Below, piece after piece: positions 1-5,977 of a stretch of 7,726 bases of DNA (the stretch's first letter is position 1; every line of letters starts with the position of its first letter). Made by a program: the position numbers and the translations under genes. Origin of the DNA: Wenzhouxiangella sp. Its GTDB lineage: Bacteria > Pseudomonadota > Gammaproteobacteria > Xanthomonadales > Wenzhouxiangellaceae. Where the stretch lies: assembly GCA_021767625.1 (NCBI GenBank), contig JAASTB010000096.1, positions 1 to 7,726 of the forward strand. Reading direction: 5' to 3'. Under the pieces are notes generated by a model. That model saw only the letters and a program-made list of their open reading frames with translations. It did not search any database and was not told the DNA's origin.

Positions 1-262
1 CCCCGACACTAACCCTTCGCCGCTGCAACATGTTTTTTCGGGCGCGCTGGTGCTCGCCGCCTTCTTCATCGCCACCGACCCGGTCAGCGGCTGCAGCACG
101 CCCAGGGGCAAAATCCTGTTCGGCGCCGGCGTCGCCGTAGTCACATTGGTCATCCGCCGCTGGGGTGGCTACCCCGACGGCGTCGCCTTTGCCGTACTGC
201 TGATGAACATGGCCACCCCGCTGATCGATCGGCTCACGCGGCCACGGACCTACGGTCACTAG
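1..262 (+). CDS. rnfD: RnfD, electron transport complex membrane subunit (C-terminal end only)
   Basis: This is the 3' end of rnfD; the open frame runs in from the left edge (first full codon at 2) and stops with TAG at 260-262, leaving about 86 residues. RnfD is an integral membrane subunit of the Rnf complex, which couples electron transfer between NADH and ferredoxin to ion movement across the inner membrane. The recognisable C-terminal block reads FFIATDPVS, then a conserved Arg-Gly, a hydrophobic helix, and GGYPDGVAFAVLL, ending PLIDRLTRPRTYGH. From memory this matches the E. coli RnfD tail almost position for position. The covalent-FMN threonine of RnfD lies upstream of the window and cannot be checked. 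An apparent GTG start at 50 is only an internal valine codon. The usual next gene, rnfG, is displaced by an opposite-strand gene. Identification is very secure. Confidence 0.95.
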   Translation, partial: PDTNPSPLQHVFSGALVLAAFFIATDPVSGCSTPRGKILFGAGVAVVTLVIRRWGGYPDGVAFAVLLMNMATPLIDRLTRPRTYGH

Positions 263-284
263 TGCCCTAGCAGCTAGTCACCGT
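252..284 (+). terminator. Hairpin at the rnfD stop codon, possible weak terminator
   Basis: An inverted repeat, ACGGTCACTAG at 252-262 and CTAGTCACCGT at 274-284, forms an 11-bp stem with one C-C mismatch around an 11-nt loop. The left arm contains the rnfD TAG stop. Only three T residues (284-286) follow, so it may end or protect the rnfD transcript 3' end without being a strong intrinsic terminator. Its position where the rnf operon is interrupted makes a role in ending the rnfD message plausible. Confidence 0.45.
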
Positions 285-392
285 TTGATCGCGGCCTGCC
301 TCACAGAACGTACTCGGGAACCTCCTCGATATCCTCGCAGATGGCGCGAGGAAGGCCACAGGAGACATCGCAAGGCAGGACTGGAAAGAATC

Positions 393-427
393 GGGGCGCG
401 CGACGAATGCCGCCACGCGCCCCTTTT
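393..427. terminator. Probable intrinsic terminator between rnfD and the convergent secreted-protein gene
   Basis: A perfect 8-bp stem, GGGGCGCG (393-400) and CGCGCCCC (416-423), encloses a 15-nt loop. On the plus strand it is followed directly by TTTT (424-427). Read on the minus strand, the same stem lies about 22 bp beyond the stop of the secreted-protein gene and is followed by GATTCTTTCC, which is moderately T-rich. It could therefore work in both directions between the converging genes. A weaker 7-bp hairpin (332-338 with 346-352) lies just to the left without a T-run. I see no gene in 263-445. Confidence 0.6.
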
Positions 428-445
428 CCCCATTTGAGTCGAAGT

Positions 446-3400
446 TCAGAACTGGCTGTTGAGCAGCTCGAAGCGGTCCGAGAAGATCAGGTCCGTCGGA
501 GGCGGCGGGTCGCCCATCACCGGATCGTCGACCGGATCGGTCGGCTCCCAGAACCAGTCGAAGTTCTCGTCCGTGTACCAGACTCGGGCATAGCTGGCAT
601 CCGACAGCGGATCGGGATACGTCACTTCGGCAGTCGTGAACTGGGCCCAGGTGGAGTAAAGCGTATCGCCGGCCGGGCTCATCGTCAGGCTGGATTCTTC
701 CGCCGAGACGTCGGATCCGGTGGTCAGGCGCTCGAACTCGTTGCAGAAGATACCGCCGACGGTCGGTCCCGGCAGGCAGGTCTTCTCCAGGTCGTACTCG
801 TCGGCCGTCACCTGATAGTGGTCGCCGTAGCGAACGGCCCGTCCGAAGTACAGATCCAGCGCTTCGGCCTCGCCATCGACTACCGTCGTGTTGTCGCCCG
901 TTTCGTACACCACGAAGAAGCGCGTCGGGTTGAACTCGTCGGAGTCGTAGTCGTAGGCACCGTCACCGTCGACCCCGATCGTCTTCATCGTGGGCGGATC
1001 CGGCGCATAGCGCGGATCGAGAATGGTGAACTTGTAGGTCGACGTGCCGGTCTCCGAGCCCTGCAGCTGCGAGACGTTGCGCGCCTGCTCCGGAGCGCCC
1101 GGCGGATAGTAGGTGCAGCGTTGGGTCGAGTCCGGAGCCGTGGCGCCGTCACGCATGAACTCGCAGGTCGTGGTGCCGATACCGAAACCGCTTTCGTTCG
1201 AGCCCCAGTCCGCCGGTGTGGTCGTCCAGGTGCGGCCGCCGTCGAAGGAGCGGCGGATATAGAGCTCGTAGCGATCGCTGCCGCTGGTATTGCGCTTCCA
1301 GTTGGGTGACCAGGCGTACATCACCACGACCATGTCGTTCCAGATGTAGCCGCGGTGGCCCTTGGCGACGTCCAGCGGGTTGTACCAGCTCTGGTCATCC
1401 AGGTTGCTGCCCAGCGCGACCGACTCGGGGAAGGTGCCGCAAAGTGGGGACCCCGGACACTGCGCCCAGGTTTCCATCTTGTCGAACACGGTCTGGTCGT
1501 CCGGGGTATCGCTGGCGATGCCGCTCTCGTCGATGGTCGGGCACACACCGTCGCTGGCGTCGTTGTCGCCGCCACCGCCGGTCGCGCAGTTCTCCGGCGT
1601 CACGCCCGAGAGATTGATCGCCGGGTCGTTGCAGATGCCCTTGGGATAGTAGGGATTCGAGTCATCGATGTAGAGGCGCTCCGCGCAGACCAGGTTGTCG
1701 AAGTCGTAGGGGTTGGCGGACGCCCCGGCGTCGACGATGCGACGGGCCATGATGTCGGCCGGACCGCCCTGCTGCATCAGACCCTGTTTGAACAGGGGCA
1801 GGGCCAATAGGTCGCTGCCGGCAGCCTCCGCACCCGAGCGGGGCTGGACCAGCAGGCTGCCACGACGGGCGATTTCGGTCCGGTAGAGGTCAAAGTTGTA
1901 ATCGGTACCGCTGGTCACGCCGGTGAAATCCCACATGTCCACGGTGCTCATCTTCGGGAAGGTCTGGCCGGTGCGCCAGTCGACCTCCGGCTGGTTGAGC
2001 ATATTGCCCTGGGCGACCAGGTTCTTGACCAGGCCGGTATCGCTGAGATCGGCGCTGGTCTGGGGCTGCCCCATTTCGAAGGAGAAGTACCAGACGTTCT
2101 TGCCGATGTCGGCCGTCTCGCAGTCGGCTTCGCCCTCGTTGCAGGGGGTGGCGGTCTCGACGCCGGTCTCGCCGACCTTGAAGAAGAAGCGGCCCAGTCC
2201 CTTGCTTTCCTCGGCGATCACGACGACCCAAGCACCGATGGTGTTGCCGAGCTCGTCCTTGCGCGCTTGCAGGGAGACACGCGGCCGCGTCGCTGCGGTA
2301 TTGGCAACATTGGGCAGCCCGTCCTCGCTGACGCAGACTTCGGTGGTGCCGCTGCCCTGCCCGGTCGGAATCACGACGGTGTCAACGCACTGGTTCTTGA
2401 GGCCGAAATTCAGTGCATCGGCGGTGCAGTAGAGGGGAACCCCGCCGGTGCCGTCGCCGCTGCCCGTACAGCGGGCATTGTTGGTCATGCGCATGGGCAC
2501 GGCAAAGGGAACGAAGGGTTTCGGCTTTTCGGTGTTGGCCGGCCAGTAGGTGGGCAGGTCGACCGCCGTGCCCGCATCGTCGACGGTCTCGAAGTGGGCG
2601 TCGGGGAGGAAGCTGTACCAGATATCGGTCTGGTTGTTGGCGATGGCGCCGCTCCAGCCTTCGCCGGGGCCCTCCCCGGCACCGGGCAGCAAACCACCGG
2701 GATCCTCCTGCCAGGTCAGCACGACGCCTGCATCCTGAACAAAGGCGATTTCCACGCGGTTGACGTCCCGGCGGCCGGAGGTCAGGCGCTCGGGCTTGTA
2801 CCAGACCACGTGAAAGGCCTCTGTCGCTTCGCTGGTGCGGGGATCGTCGCCTTCCACGAGGACGCCGCGAGCGGTCCACAGGCAGTGATACGGCACGACA
2901 CCGACCGTGGGGTAACCCTGGGCGCCGTAGTCGACCAGCCCCTGGGAGCCGGCGACCCCGAACACATCGGTCAGGTACAGATCGGCCTCGGGATCGATGC
3001 CCAGCTCGGTCGCGACGGCGGCGAGCGTGGGCGTGGTGCCGTCATCGAGCGTGTATGCAGGCGAACCGGACGAGCAGTAGCGACTCTGCCAGGCTACCGC
3101 AATATGTCGGCCGGCGACCGCGTGAACGATGTTGGTGACGTCCCCGGGATAGGCGGGCACGGAAGTGGCGAATTCCGCCGCGGACTCGGACAGGTTGGTC
3201 GTCTTCCAGGTCTGGCCGTCGTCCAGGCTGATGCCCGCATAGGCGTCGCGCTTGCCCTTGCCGGTGAATCCGCCGGCATTCTCGTCGCCGACCGGCTCCG
3301 CACCGGCCACCGCGCCGTAGAGGAAGGCGCTGACCACCGGCTTTGCCACCGTGCGGGTCTTGACGGTGACCGCTTCGTCGTCGGTCGTATAGGGCACGCT

Positions 3401-3640
3401 GCTTGCCGTGCCGTCGGATGCCTGTGCGGGCACATATTCCCTCAGGTATTTGACGAAGACGTGCTCGGCTTCCGGAGAATGCTGGACTCCGTCGATTTCG
3501 AGAAGCCCTGCATCCAGCGTGATGTTCTGGTTGATGTCGCGGTTGATCGAATCGCCCGCCTGCGAAAACGCTGTCGCCGGCGACAAGGCGCCCGCGACAG
3601 CGGTCGCCAGAATCACGGCCGAGAACCTGGAATTGAACAT
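446..3640 (-). CDS. Large secreted Asp-box protein, resembles the 'choice-of-anchor O' type
   Basis: A 1064-residue exported protein of unknown function. I place the start at the ATG complementary to 3638-3640: it has an excellent AGGAGGG ribosome site (complement of 3647-3653) six bases upstream and is followed at once by a signal peptide. A longer frame starting at 3778 would bury that signal. The signal peptide is residues 1 to about 28, with a hydrophobic core AVILATAVAGAL and cleavage near SQA/GDS. Two Asp-boxes of the sialidase/BNR type are visible, ISLDDGQTW (137-145) and SFDGGRTW (798-805), suggesting beta-propeller blades. There are more than fifteen scattered cysteines, an acidic stretch that could bind calcium (891-902), and a Pro-rich linker (1045-1048) before a terminal IFSDRFE tail (1052-1058). 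The overall look recalls proteins named 'choice-of-anchor O', from memory and unverified. It sits antisense between rnfD and rnfG, an odd place for an unrelated exported protein. No catalytic residues can be assigned. Confidence 0.85.
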   Translation of the reverse strand: MFNSRFSAVILATAVAGALSPATAFSQAGDSINRDINQNITLDAGLLEIDGVQHSPEAEHVFVKYLREYVPAQASDGTASSVPYTTDDEAVTVKTRTVAKPVVSAFLYGAVAGAEPVGDENAGGFTGKGKRDAYAGISLDDGQTWKTTNLSESAAEFATSVPAYPGDVTNIVHAVAGRHIAVAWQSRYCSSGSPAYTLDDGTTPTLAAVATELGIDPEADLYLTDVFGVAGSQGLVDYGAQGYPTVGVVPYHCLWTARGVLVEGDDPRTSEATEAFHVVWYKPERLTSGRRDVNRVEIAFVQDAGVVLTWQEDPGGLLPGAGEGPGEGWSGAIANNQTDIWYSFLPDAHFETVDDAGTAVDLPTYWPANTEKPKPFVPFAVPMRMTNNARCTGSGDGTGGVPLYCTADALNFGLKNQCVDTVVIPTGQGSGTTEVCVSEDGLPNVANTAATRPRVSLQARKDELGNTIGAWVVVIAEESKGLGRFFFKVGETGVETATPCNEGEADCETADIGKNVWYFSFEMGQPQTSADLSDTGLVKNLVAQGNMLNQPEVDWRTGQTFPKMSTVDMWDFTGVTSGTDYNFDLYRTEIARRGSLLVQPRSGAEAAGSDLLALPLFKQGLMQQGGPADIMARRIVDAGASANPYDFDNLVCAERLYIDDSNPYYPKGICNDPAINLSGVTPENCATGGGGDNDASDGVCPTIDESGIASDTPDDQTVFDKMETWAQCPGSPLCGTFPESVALGSNLDDQSWYNPLDVAKGHRGYIWNDMVVVMYAWSPNWKRNTSGSDRYELYIRRSFDGGRTWTTTPADWGSNESGFGIGTTTCEFMRDGATAPDSTQRCTYYPPGAPEQARNVSQLQGSETGTSTYKFTILDPRYAPDPPTMKTIGVDGDGAYDYDSDEFNPTRFFVVYETGDNTTVVDGEAEALDLYFGRAVRYGDHYQVTADEYDLEKTCLPGPTVGGIFCNEFERLTTGSDVSAEESSLTMSPAGDTLYSTWAQFTTAEVTYPDPLSDASYARVWYTDENFDWFWEPTDPVDDPVMGDPPPPTDLIFSDRFELLNSQF

Positions 3641-3646
3641 TGAAAA

Positions 3647-3653
3647 CCCTCCT
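3647..3653 (-). promoter_or_regulatory. Ribosome binding site of the secreted-protein gene
   Basis: Read on the minus strand this is AGGAGGG, a near-perfect Shine-Dalgarno sequence with six bases to the ATG at 3640. It decides the start: the open frame continues 46 codons upstream, but only this ATG has a ribosome site and a signal peptide directly after it. Confidence 0.85.
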
Positions 3654-3851
3654 AAGCGCCGGATGGCAAAAATGCTGATGCCCCGGCTCGATAACACCTC
3701 GACGGCCGGAAATCCTGCCGAACAGGTACCTGAACCCATACAACTCTCGTCGGGAAGTCTAGAATCCAGCCATTTCAAACCCGGTGACGCAGATCAATAA
3801 ATTCGCAAGTTCTAATGGTGCAGCGCACATCCGCATTAGCGAAGGCTCCCT

Positions 3852-3857
3852 TAGAAT
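3852..3857 (+). promoter_or_regulatory. Candidate -10 element for rnfG-rnfE-nth
   Basis: TAGAAT matches five of six positions of the sigma-70 -10 consensus and would start transcription around 3864, about 25 nt before the rnfG ATG. No good -35 box is found at 16-18 bp upstream (sequence near ATCCGC). A promoter is expected somewhere here, because the opposite-strand gene cuts rnfG off from the rnfD message. Confidence 0.35.
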
Positions 3858-3887
3858 CGGCAGGGTGTCTTTCGATGTGTGCATTTC

Positions 3888-4505
3888 ATGAAGGAGAGCA
3901 ATACCCTTGCACTGGCGCTGGCCGTCTTCGCCGGGCTCGGACTGGTCGCGGCGCTGTTGCTGGCCGGCCTGAACGCCCTGACCGAGGAACGCATCACAGA
4001 CGAGCGCCGCGATCACGCCCTGCGGGCGGTCTCAGCCATGCTGCCGGCGGGCAGCTACGACAACGATTTGCTCGACACGGAAGCACCAATCGAAATCCGC
4101 GGTCTCGAGGAAGCAACGACTTACACCGCCCGGCTGTCGGGAAATGCGACGGCGCTCGTGTTCGACATCGTGACAGCGAACGGCTACAGCGGCGATATCA
4201 GGCTGCTGGTCGCCGTAAGCGCCGAAGGCGTCGTGCTCGGCTCACGCATCCTCGAGCACAGGGAGACACCCGGCCTGGGCGACCGGATCGAGCGCGACAA
4301 GAGTGACTGGCTGGCCCAGTTCGACGGCAGGTCCCTGGGCCGCCCGCCTGCCGAAGAGTGGGCGCCCGACCGACGGGGCGGCGCTTTCGACACCGTCACC
4401 AGCGCCACCATAAGCTCGGCGGCCGTAGTCGACGCCATCAAGCGCGTCCTGCTAACGTTCGAGTCGCGAGGAGACGTGTTGCTCAGGGAAACCCAGGCCA
4501 AGTGA
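3888..4505 (+). CDS. rnfG: RnfG, FMN-binding subunit of the Rnf complex
   Basis: A 205-residue protein, close to the usual RnfG length. One N-terminal membrane helix (about 7-30) anchors a periplasmic FMN-binding domain. The diagnostic block NGYSGDIRLLVAVS (98-111) is followed by VLGSRILEHRETPGLGDRIE (117-136), both typical of RnfG. The flavinylation site is FDTVTSATIS (167-176), in which Thr174 would carry FMN attached by ApbE through a phosphoester. The usual glycine before Ala-Thr is serine here, a variant of the S/T-G-A-T motif. I chose ATG 3888, which gives MKESNTLALAL like other RnfG N-termini; an in-frame GTG at 3879 is possible. Neither has a proper ribosome site: the AAGGAG in this spot lies inside codons 2-3. 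rnfE follows after 13 bp. It receives electrons within the Rnf membrane complex. Confidence 0.95.
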   Translation: MKESNTLALALAVFAGLGLVAALLLAGLNALTEERITDERRDHALRAVSAMLPAGSYDNDLLDTEAPIEIRGLEEATTYTARLSGNATALVFDIVTANGYSGDIRLLVAVSAEGVVLGSRILEHRETPGLGDRIERDKSDWLAQFDGRSLGRPPAEEWAPDRRGGAFDTVTSATISSAAVVDAIKRVLLTFESRGDVLLRETQAK

Positions 4506-4510
4506 CCACC

Positions 4511-4514
4511 GGAG
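4511..4514 (+). promoter_or_regulatory. Ribosome binding site of rnfE
   Basis: GGAG lies four bases before the ATG at 4519, which is close spacing. A second ATG at 4528 would have 13 bases. The 4519 start is preferred because it gives the same number of residues before the conserved GLW-NN block as E. coli RnfE. Confidence 0.5.
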
Positions 4515-4518
4515 CGGA

Positions 4519-5208
4519 ATGACTGACATGAATCGGATCTGGCGCGACGGGCTATGGGACAACAACCCCGGCCTGGTGCAACTGCTCGGCCTGTGTCCAT
4601 TGCTGGCGGTTTCCAACACGGCCGTCAACGGCCTTGGGCTGGGACTGGCGACGCTGATCGTGCTGGTTGCCAGCAGCGTGTTGGTCTCTGCGCTGCGCCA
4701 CACCTGGCGGCCGGAAACCCGCATCCCGGCCTTCGTGCTGATCATCGCCTCGACGGTCACCGCCATCGACCTGTCGATGCAGGCCTGGTTGCATGAGCTC
4801 AGCCGCAGCCTGGGGATCTTCGTGCCGCTGATCGTCACCAACTGCACCATCCTGGCCCGGGCCGAATCCTTTGCTTCGAGGCAGTCGGTCGGCTCCAGTC
4901 TCGTGGACGCCCTGGCCCAGGGCACTGGTTTCGCCGCCGTCCTGGTGGTGCTCGGCGCCGGCCGCGAGATGATCGGTCGCGGCACCTTGCTGGATGGCGC
5001 GGAAATGCTGTTCGGCGAAACGGCCGCGGGCTGGTCCATCCCGGTTCTCCCCTTCGAACAGGGCCTGCTCCTCGCCGTCCTGCCGCCCGGCGCCTTCATC
5101 GGCCTCGGCCTGCTCGTGGCCGCCCGGCAGCACCTGATCAACCGGACGCGGCAAGCCGGCGTAGAATCCCGCCCTGCCCCATCGACCGCCGACCCGACCA
5201 CGCCATGA
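4519..5208 (+). CDS. rnfE: RnfE, membrane subunit of the Rnf complex
   Basis: A 229-residue polytopic membrane protein of the RnfA/RnfE (NqrD/NqrE-like) family, about the length of E. coli RnfE. Together with RnfA, members of this family form part of the ion-translocating membrane core. Recognisable blocks are GLWDNNPGLVQLLGLCPLLA (11-30), then the GLGLGLATL helix, the R-P-E-T-R-I-P-A-F segment, LGIFVPLIVTNC with its conserved cysteine, GRGTLLDGA, and LPPGAFIGLGLLVA near the C-terminus. The conserved cysteines in LGLCPLL and IVTNC correspond to the pair that, in related Rnf/Nqr subunits, holds an iron centre between the two half-subunits. The stop overlaps the nth start as ATGA, so nth is probably translated by coupling. 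It follows rnfG by 13 bp in the same operon. Identification is very secure. Confidence 0.96.
   Translation: MTDMNRIWRDGLWDNNPGLVQLLGLCPLLAVSNTAVNGLGLGLATLIVLVASSVLVSALRHTWRPETRIPAFVLIIASTVTAIDLSMQAWLHELSRSLGIFVPLIVTNCTILARAESFASRQSVGSSLVDALAQGTGFAAVLVVLGAGREMIGRGTLLDGAEMLFGETAAGWSIPVLPFEQGLLLAVLPPGAFIGLGLLVAARQHLINRTRQAGVESRPAPSTADPTTP
5162..5167 (+). promoter_or_regulatory. Candidate internal -10 element ahead of nth
   Basis: TAGAAT followed by CCCGCC lies near the 3' end of rnfE, 38 bp before the nth ATG. The -10 match is five of six, but no -35 is apparent. It could give nth some expression independent of rnf. Weak evidence, single element only. Confidence 0.22.
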
Positions 5209-5867
5209 ACAAGACCGATCGCGAGGAATTCTTTCGCCGGCTGCGGGAGCTCGACCCGCACCCGACCACCGAACTGGAGTACGACACGCCTTTCGAGCTG
5301 CTGGTGGCCGTGATCCTCTCGGCCCAGGCCACCGACGTCGGCGTCAACAAGGCCACCCGGCGCCTGTTTCCGGCAGCCAATACGCCGCAGGAGATTCTCC
5401 GGCTGGGCGAGGACGGCCTGAAGGACTACATCAAGACCATCGGCCTTTTCAATTCCAAGGCGAAGAACATCATCAAGACCTGCCGCGACCTTGTGGACAA
5501 ACACGATGGGATCGTCCCGGACAGCCGGGCCGAACTCGAGGCACTTGCCGGCGTGGGCCGCAAGACCGCCAACGTAGTGCTCAACACCGCCTTCGGCCAG
5601 CCCACGATGGCCGTCGACACCCACATCTTCCGGGTCGCCAACCGCACCGGGCTGGCGCCGGGCAAGACGCCCCTGGCGGTGGAGAAGGCCCTGCTCAAGC
5701 GCGTCCCGCAAGCCTACCTGAAGGATGCCCACCACTGGCTGATCCTGCACGGGCGCTACACCTGCAAGGCCCGCAAACCGCTGTGCGGGCAGTGCCCGGT
5801 CTACGACCTGTGCCGATGGCGGCAGAAGGGACATCATTTCGAACAAACACAGCCCGCCGGCGGCTGA
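5205..5867 (+). CDS. nth: Endonuclease III, 4Fe-4S DNA glycosylase/AP lyase
   Basis: A 220-residue base-excision-repair enzyme that removes oxidised pyrimidines from DNA and cleaves at the abasic site. The helix-hairpin-helix is LAGVGRKTANVVLNTAFG (114-131), with catalytic Lys120, and the catalytic aspartate is Asp138 in AVDTHIFRVANR. The C-terminal iron-sulfur loop has Cys187, Cys194, Cys197 and Cys203 (C-x6-C-x2-C-x5-C). These residue numbers coincide with those of E. coli endonuclease III, so the start is right. The N-terminal substrate block LLVAVILSAQATD is also present. There is no ribosome site of its own; its ATG overlaps the rnfE stop (ATGA), pointing to translational coupling. Linkage of nth to the 3' end of the rnf operon is also seen in E. 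coli. All key residues are intact. Confidence 0.98.
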   Translation: MNKTDREEFFRRLRELDPHPTTELEYDTPFELLVAVILSAQATDVGVNKATRRLFPAANTPQEILRLGEDGLKDYIKTIGLFNSKAKNIIKTCRDLVDKHDGIVPDSRAELEALAGVGRKTANVVLNTAFGQPTMAVDTHIFRVANRTGLAPGKTPLAVEKALLKRVPQAYLKDAHHWLILHGRYTCKARKPLCGQCPVYDLCRWRQKGHHFEQTQPAGG

Positions 5868-5909
5868 GCTCGATCGGTTTCTGTGCCTAGCGAATATTTA
5901 ACGATCAAG

Positions 5910-5918
5910 TGCTAGAGT
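5910..5918 (+). promoter_or_regulatory. Candidate extended -10 promoter of the hvf operon
   Basis: TGCTAGAGT is an extended -10 (TG-n-TAGAGT, four of six in the hexamer) in the 110-bp gap between nth and the precursor gene; transcription would begin near 5925, leaving a leader of about 53 nt. No good -35 is seen. Just downstream, TTGACGAACATCAA (5920-5933) is an imperfect dyad with matching TTGA/TCAA ends that could be an operator. I see no clear terminator after nth, so read-through is also possible. Confidence 0.3.
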
Positions 5919-5964
5919 GTTGACGAACATCAAGTTTCGGTGTTCCCTGTCAATTCCCATCCGT

Positions 5965-5970
5965 GGAGGA
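5965..5970 (+). promoter_or_regulatory. Ribosome binding site of the RiPP precursor gene
   Basis: GGAGGA lies seven bases before ATG 5978 and fixes that start. An in-frame GTG at 5963 would overlap this ribosome site and has none of its own, so it is rejected as the start. The strong site contrasts with the lack of one ahead of the MNIO gene. Confidence 0.85.
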
Positions 5971-5977
5971 ACCAGTC

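Larger units (their letters stand above)
3641..3887. other. Divergent intergenic spacer between the secreted-protein gene and rnfG
   Basis: This 247-bp stretch must hold control sequences for both outward-facing genes. It is more AT-rich than its surroundings around 3790-3820. It contains a perfect 10-bp palindrome, CAGGTACCTG, at 3723-3732, which could be a repressor site or chance. I find no convincing -35/-10 pair for the leftward gene. TAGAAT occurs twice on the plus strand (3760-3765 and 3852-3857). I see no RNA gene or mobile-element end in it. Confidence 0.6.

Noticed and set aside
301..445. A short minus-strand frame ending in CEDIEEVPEYVL with three cysteines
   Set aside because: It looks protein-like at its end but has no start codon or ribosome site in the spacer and continues upstream only as an out-of-frame reading of the secreted-protein gene.
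341..1309. A 322-codon plus-strand frame rich in Arg and Val
   Set aside because: Composition is that of an antisense shadow and it runs through the terminator region into the opposite gene.
2267..3643. A 458-codon plus-strand frame antisense to the secreted-protein gene
   Set aside because: The minus-strand gene has a strong ribosome site, a signal peptide and Asp-boxes, whereas this frame has none of these features.
3641..3778. N-terminal extension of the secreted protein to an ATG at 3778
   Set aside because: It would place 46 residues before a clear signal peptide, and only the 3640 start has a Shine-Dalgarno sequence.
4452..5846. A 464-codon minus-strand frame antisense to rnfE and nth
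   Set aside because: It covers two unmistakable plus-strand genes; its own product shows no recognisable domain.
5868..5977. A terminator after nth
   Set aside because: Only weak dyads are present (CTAGC with GCTAG, 19-nt loop), without a T-run.
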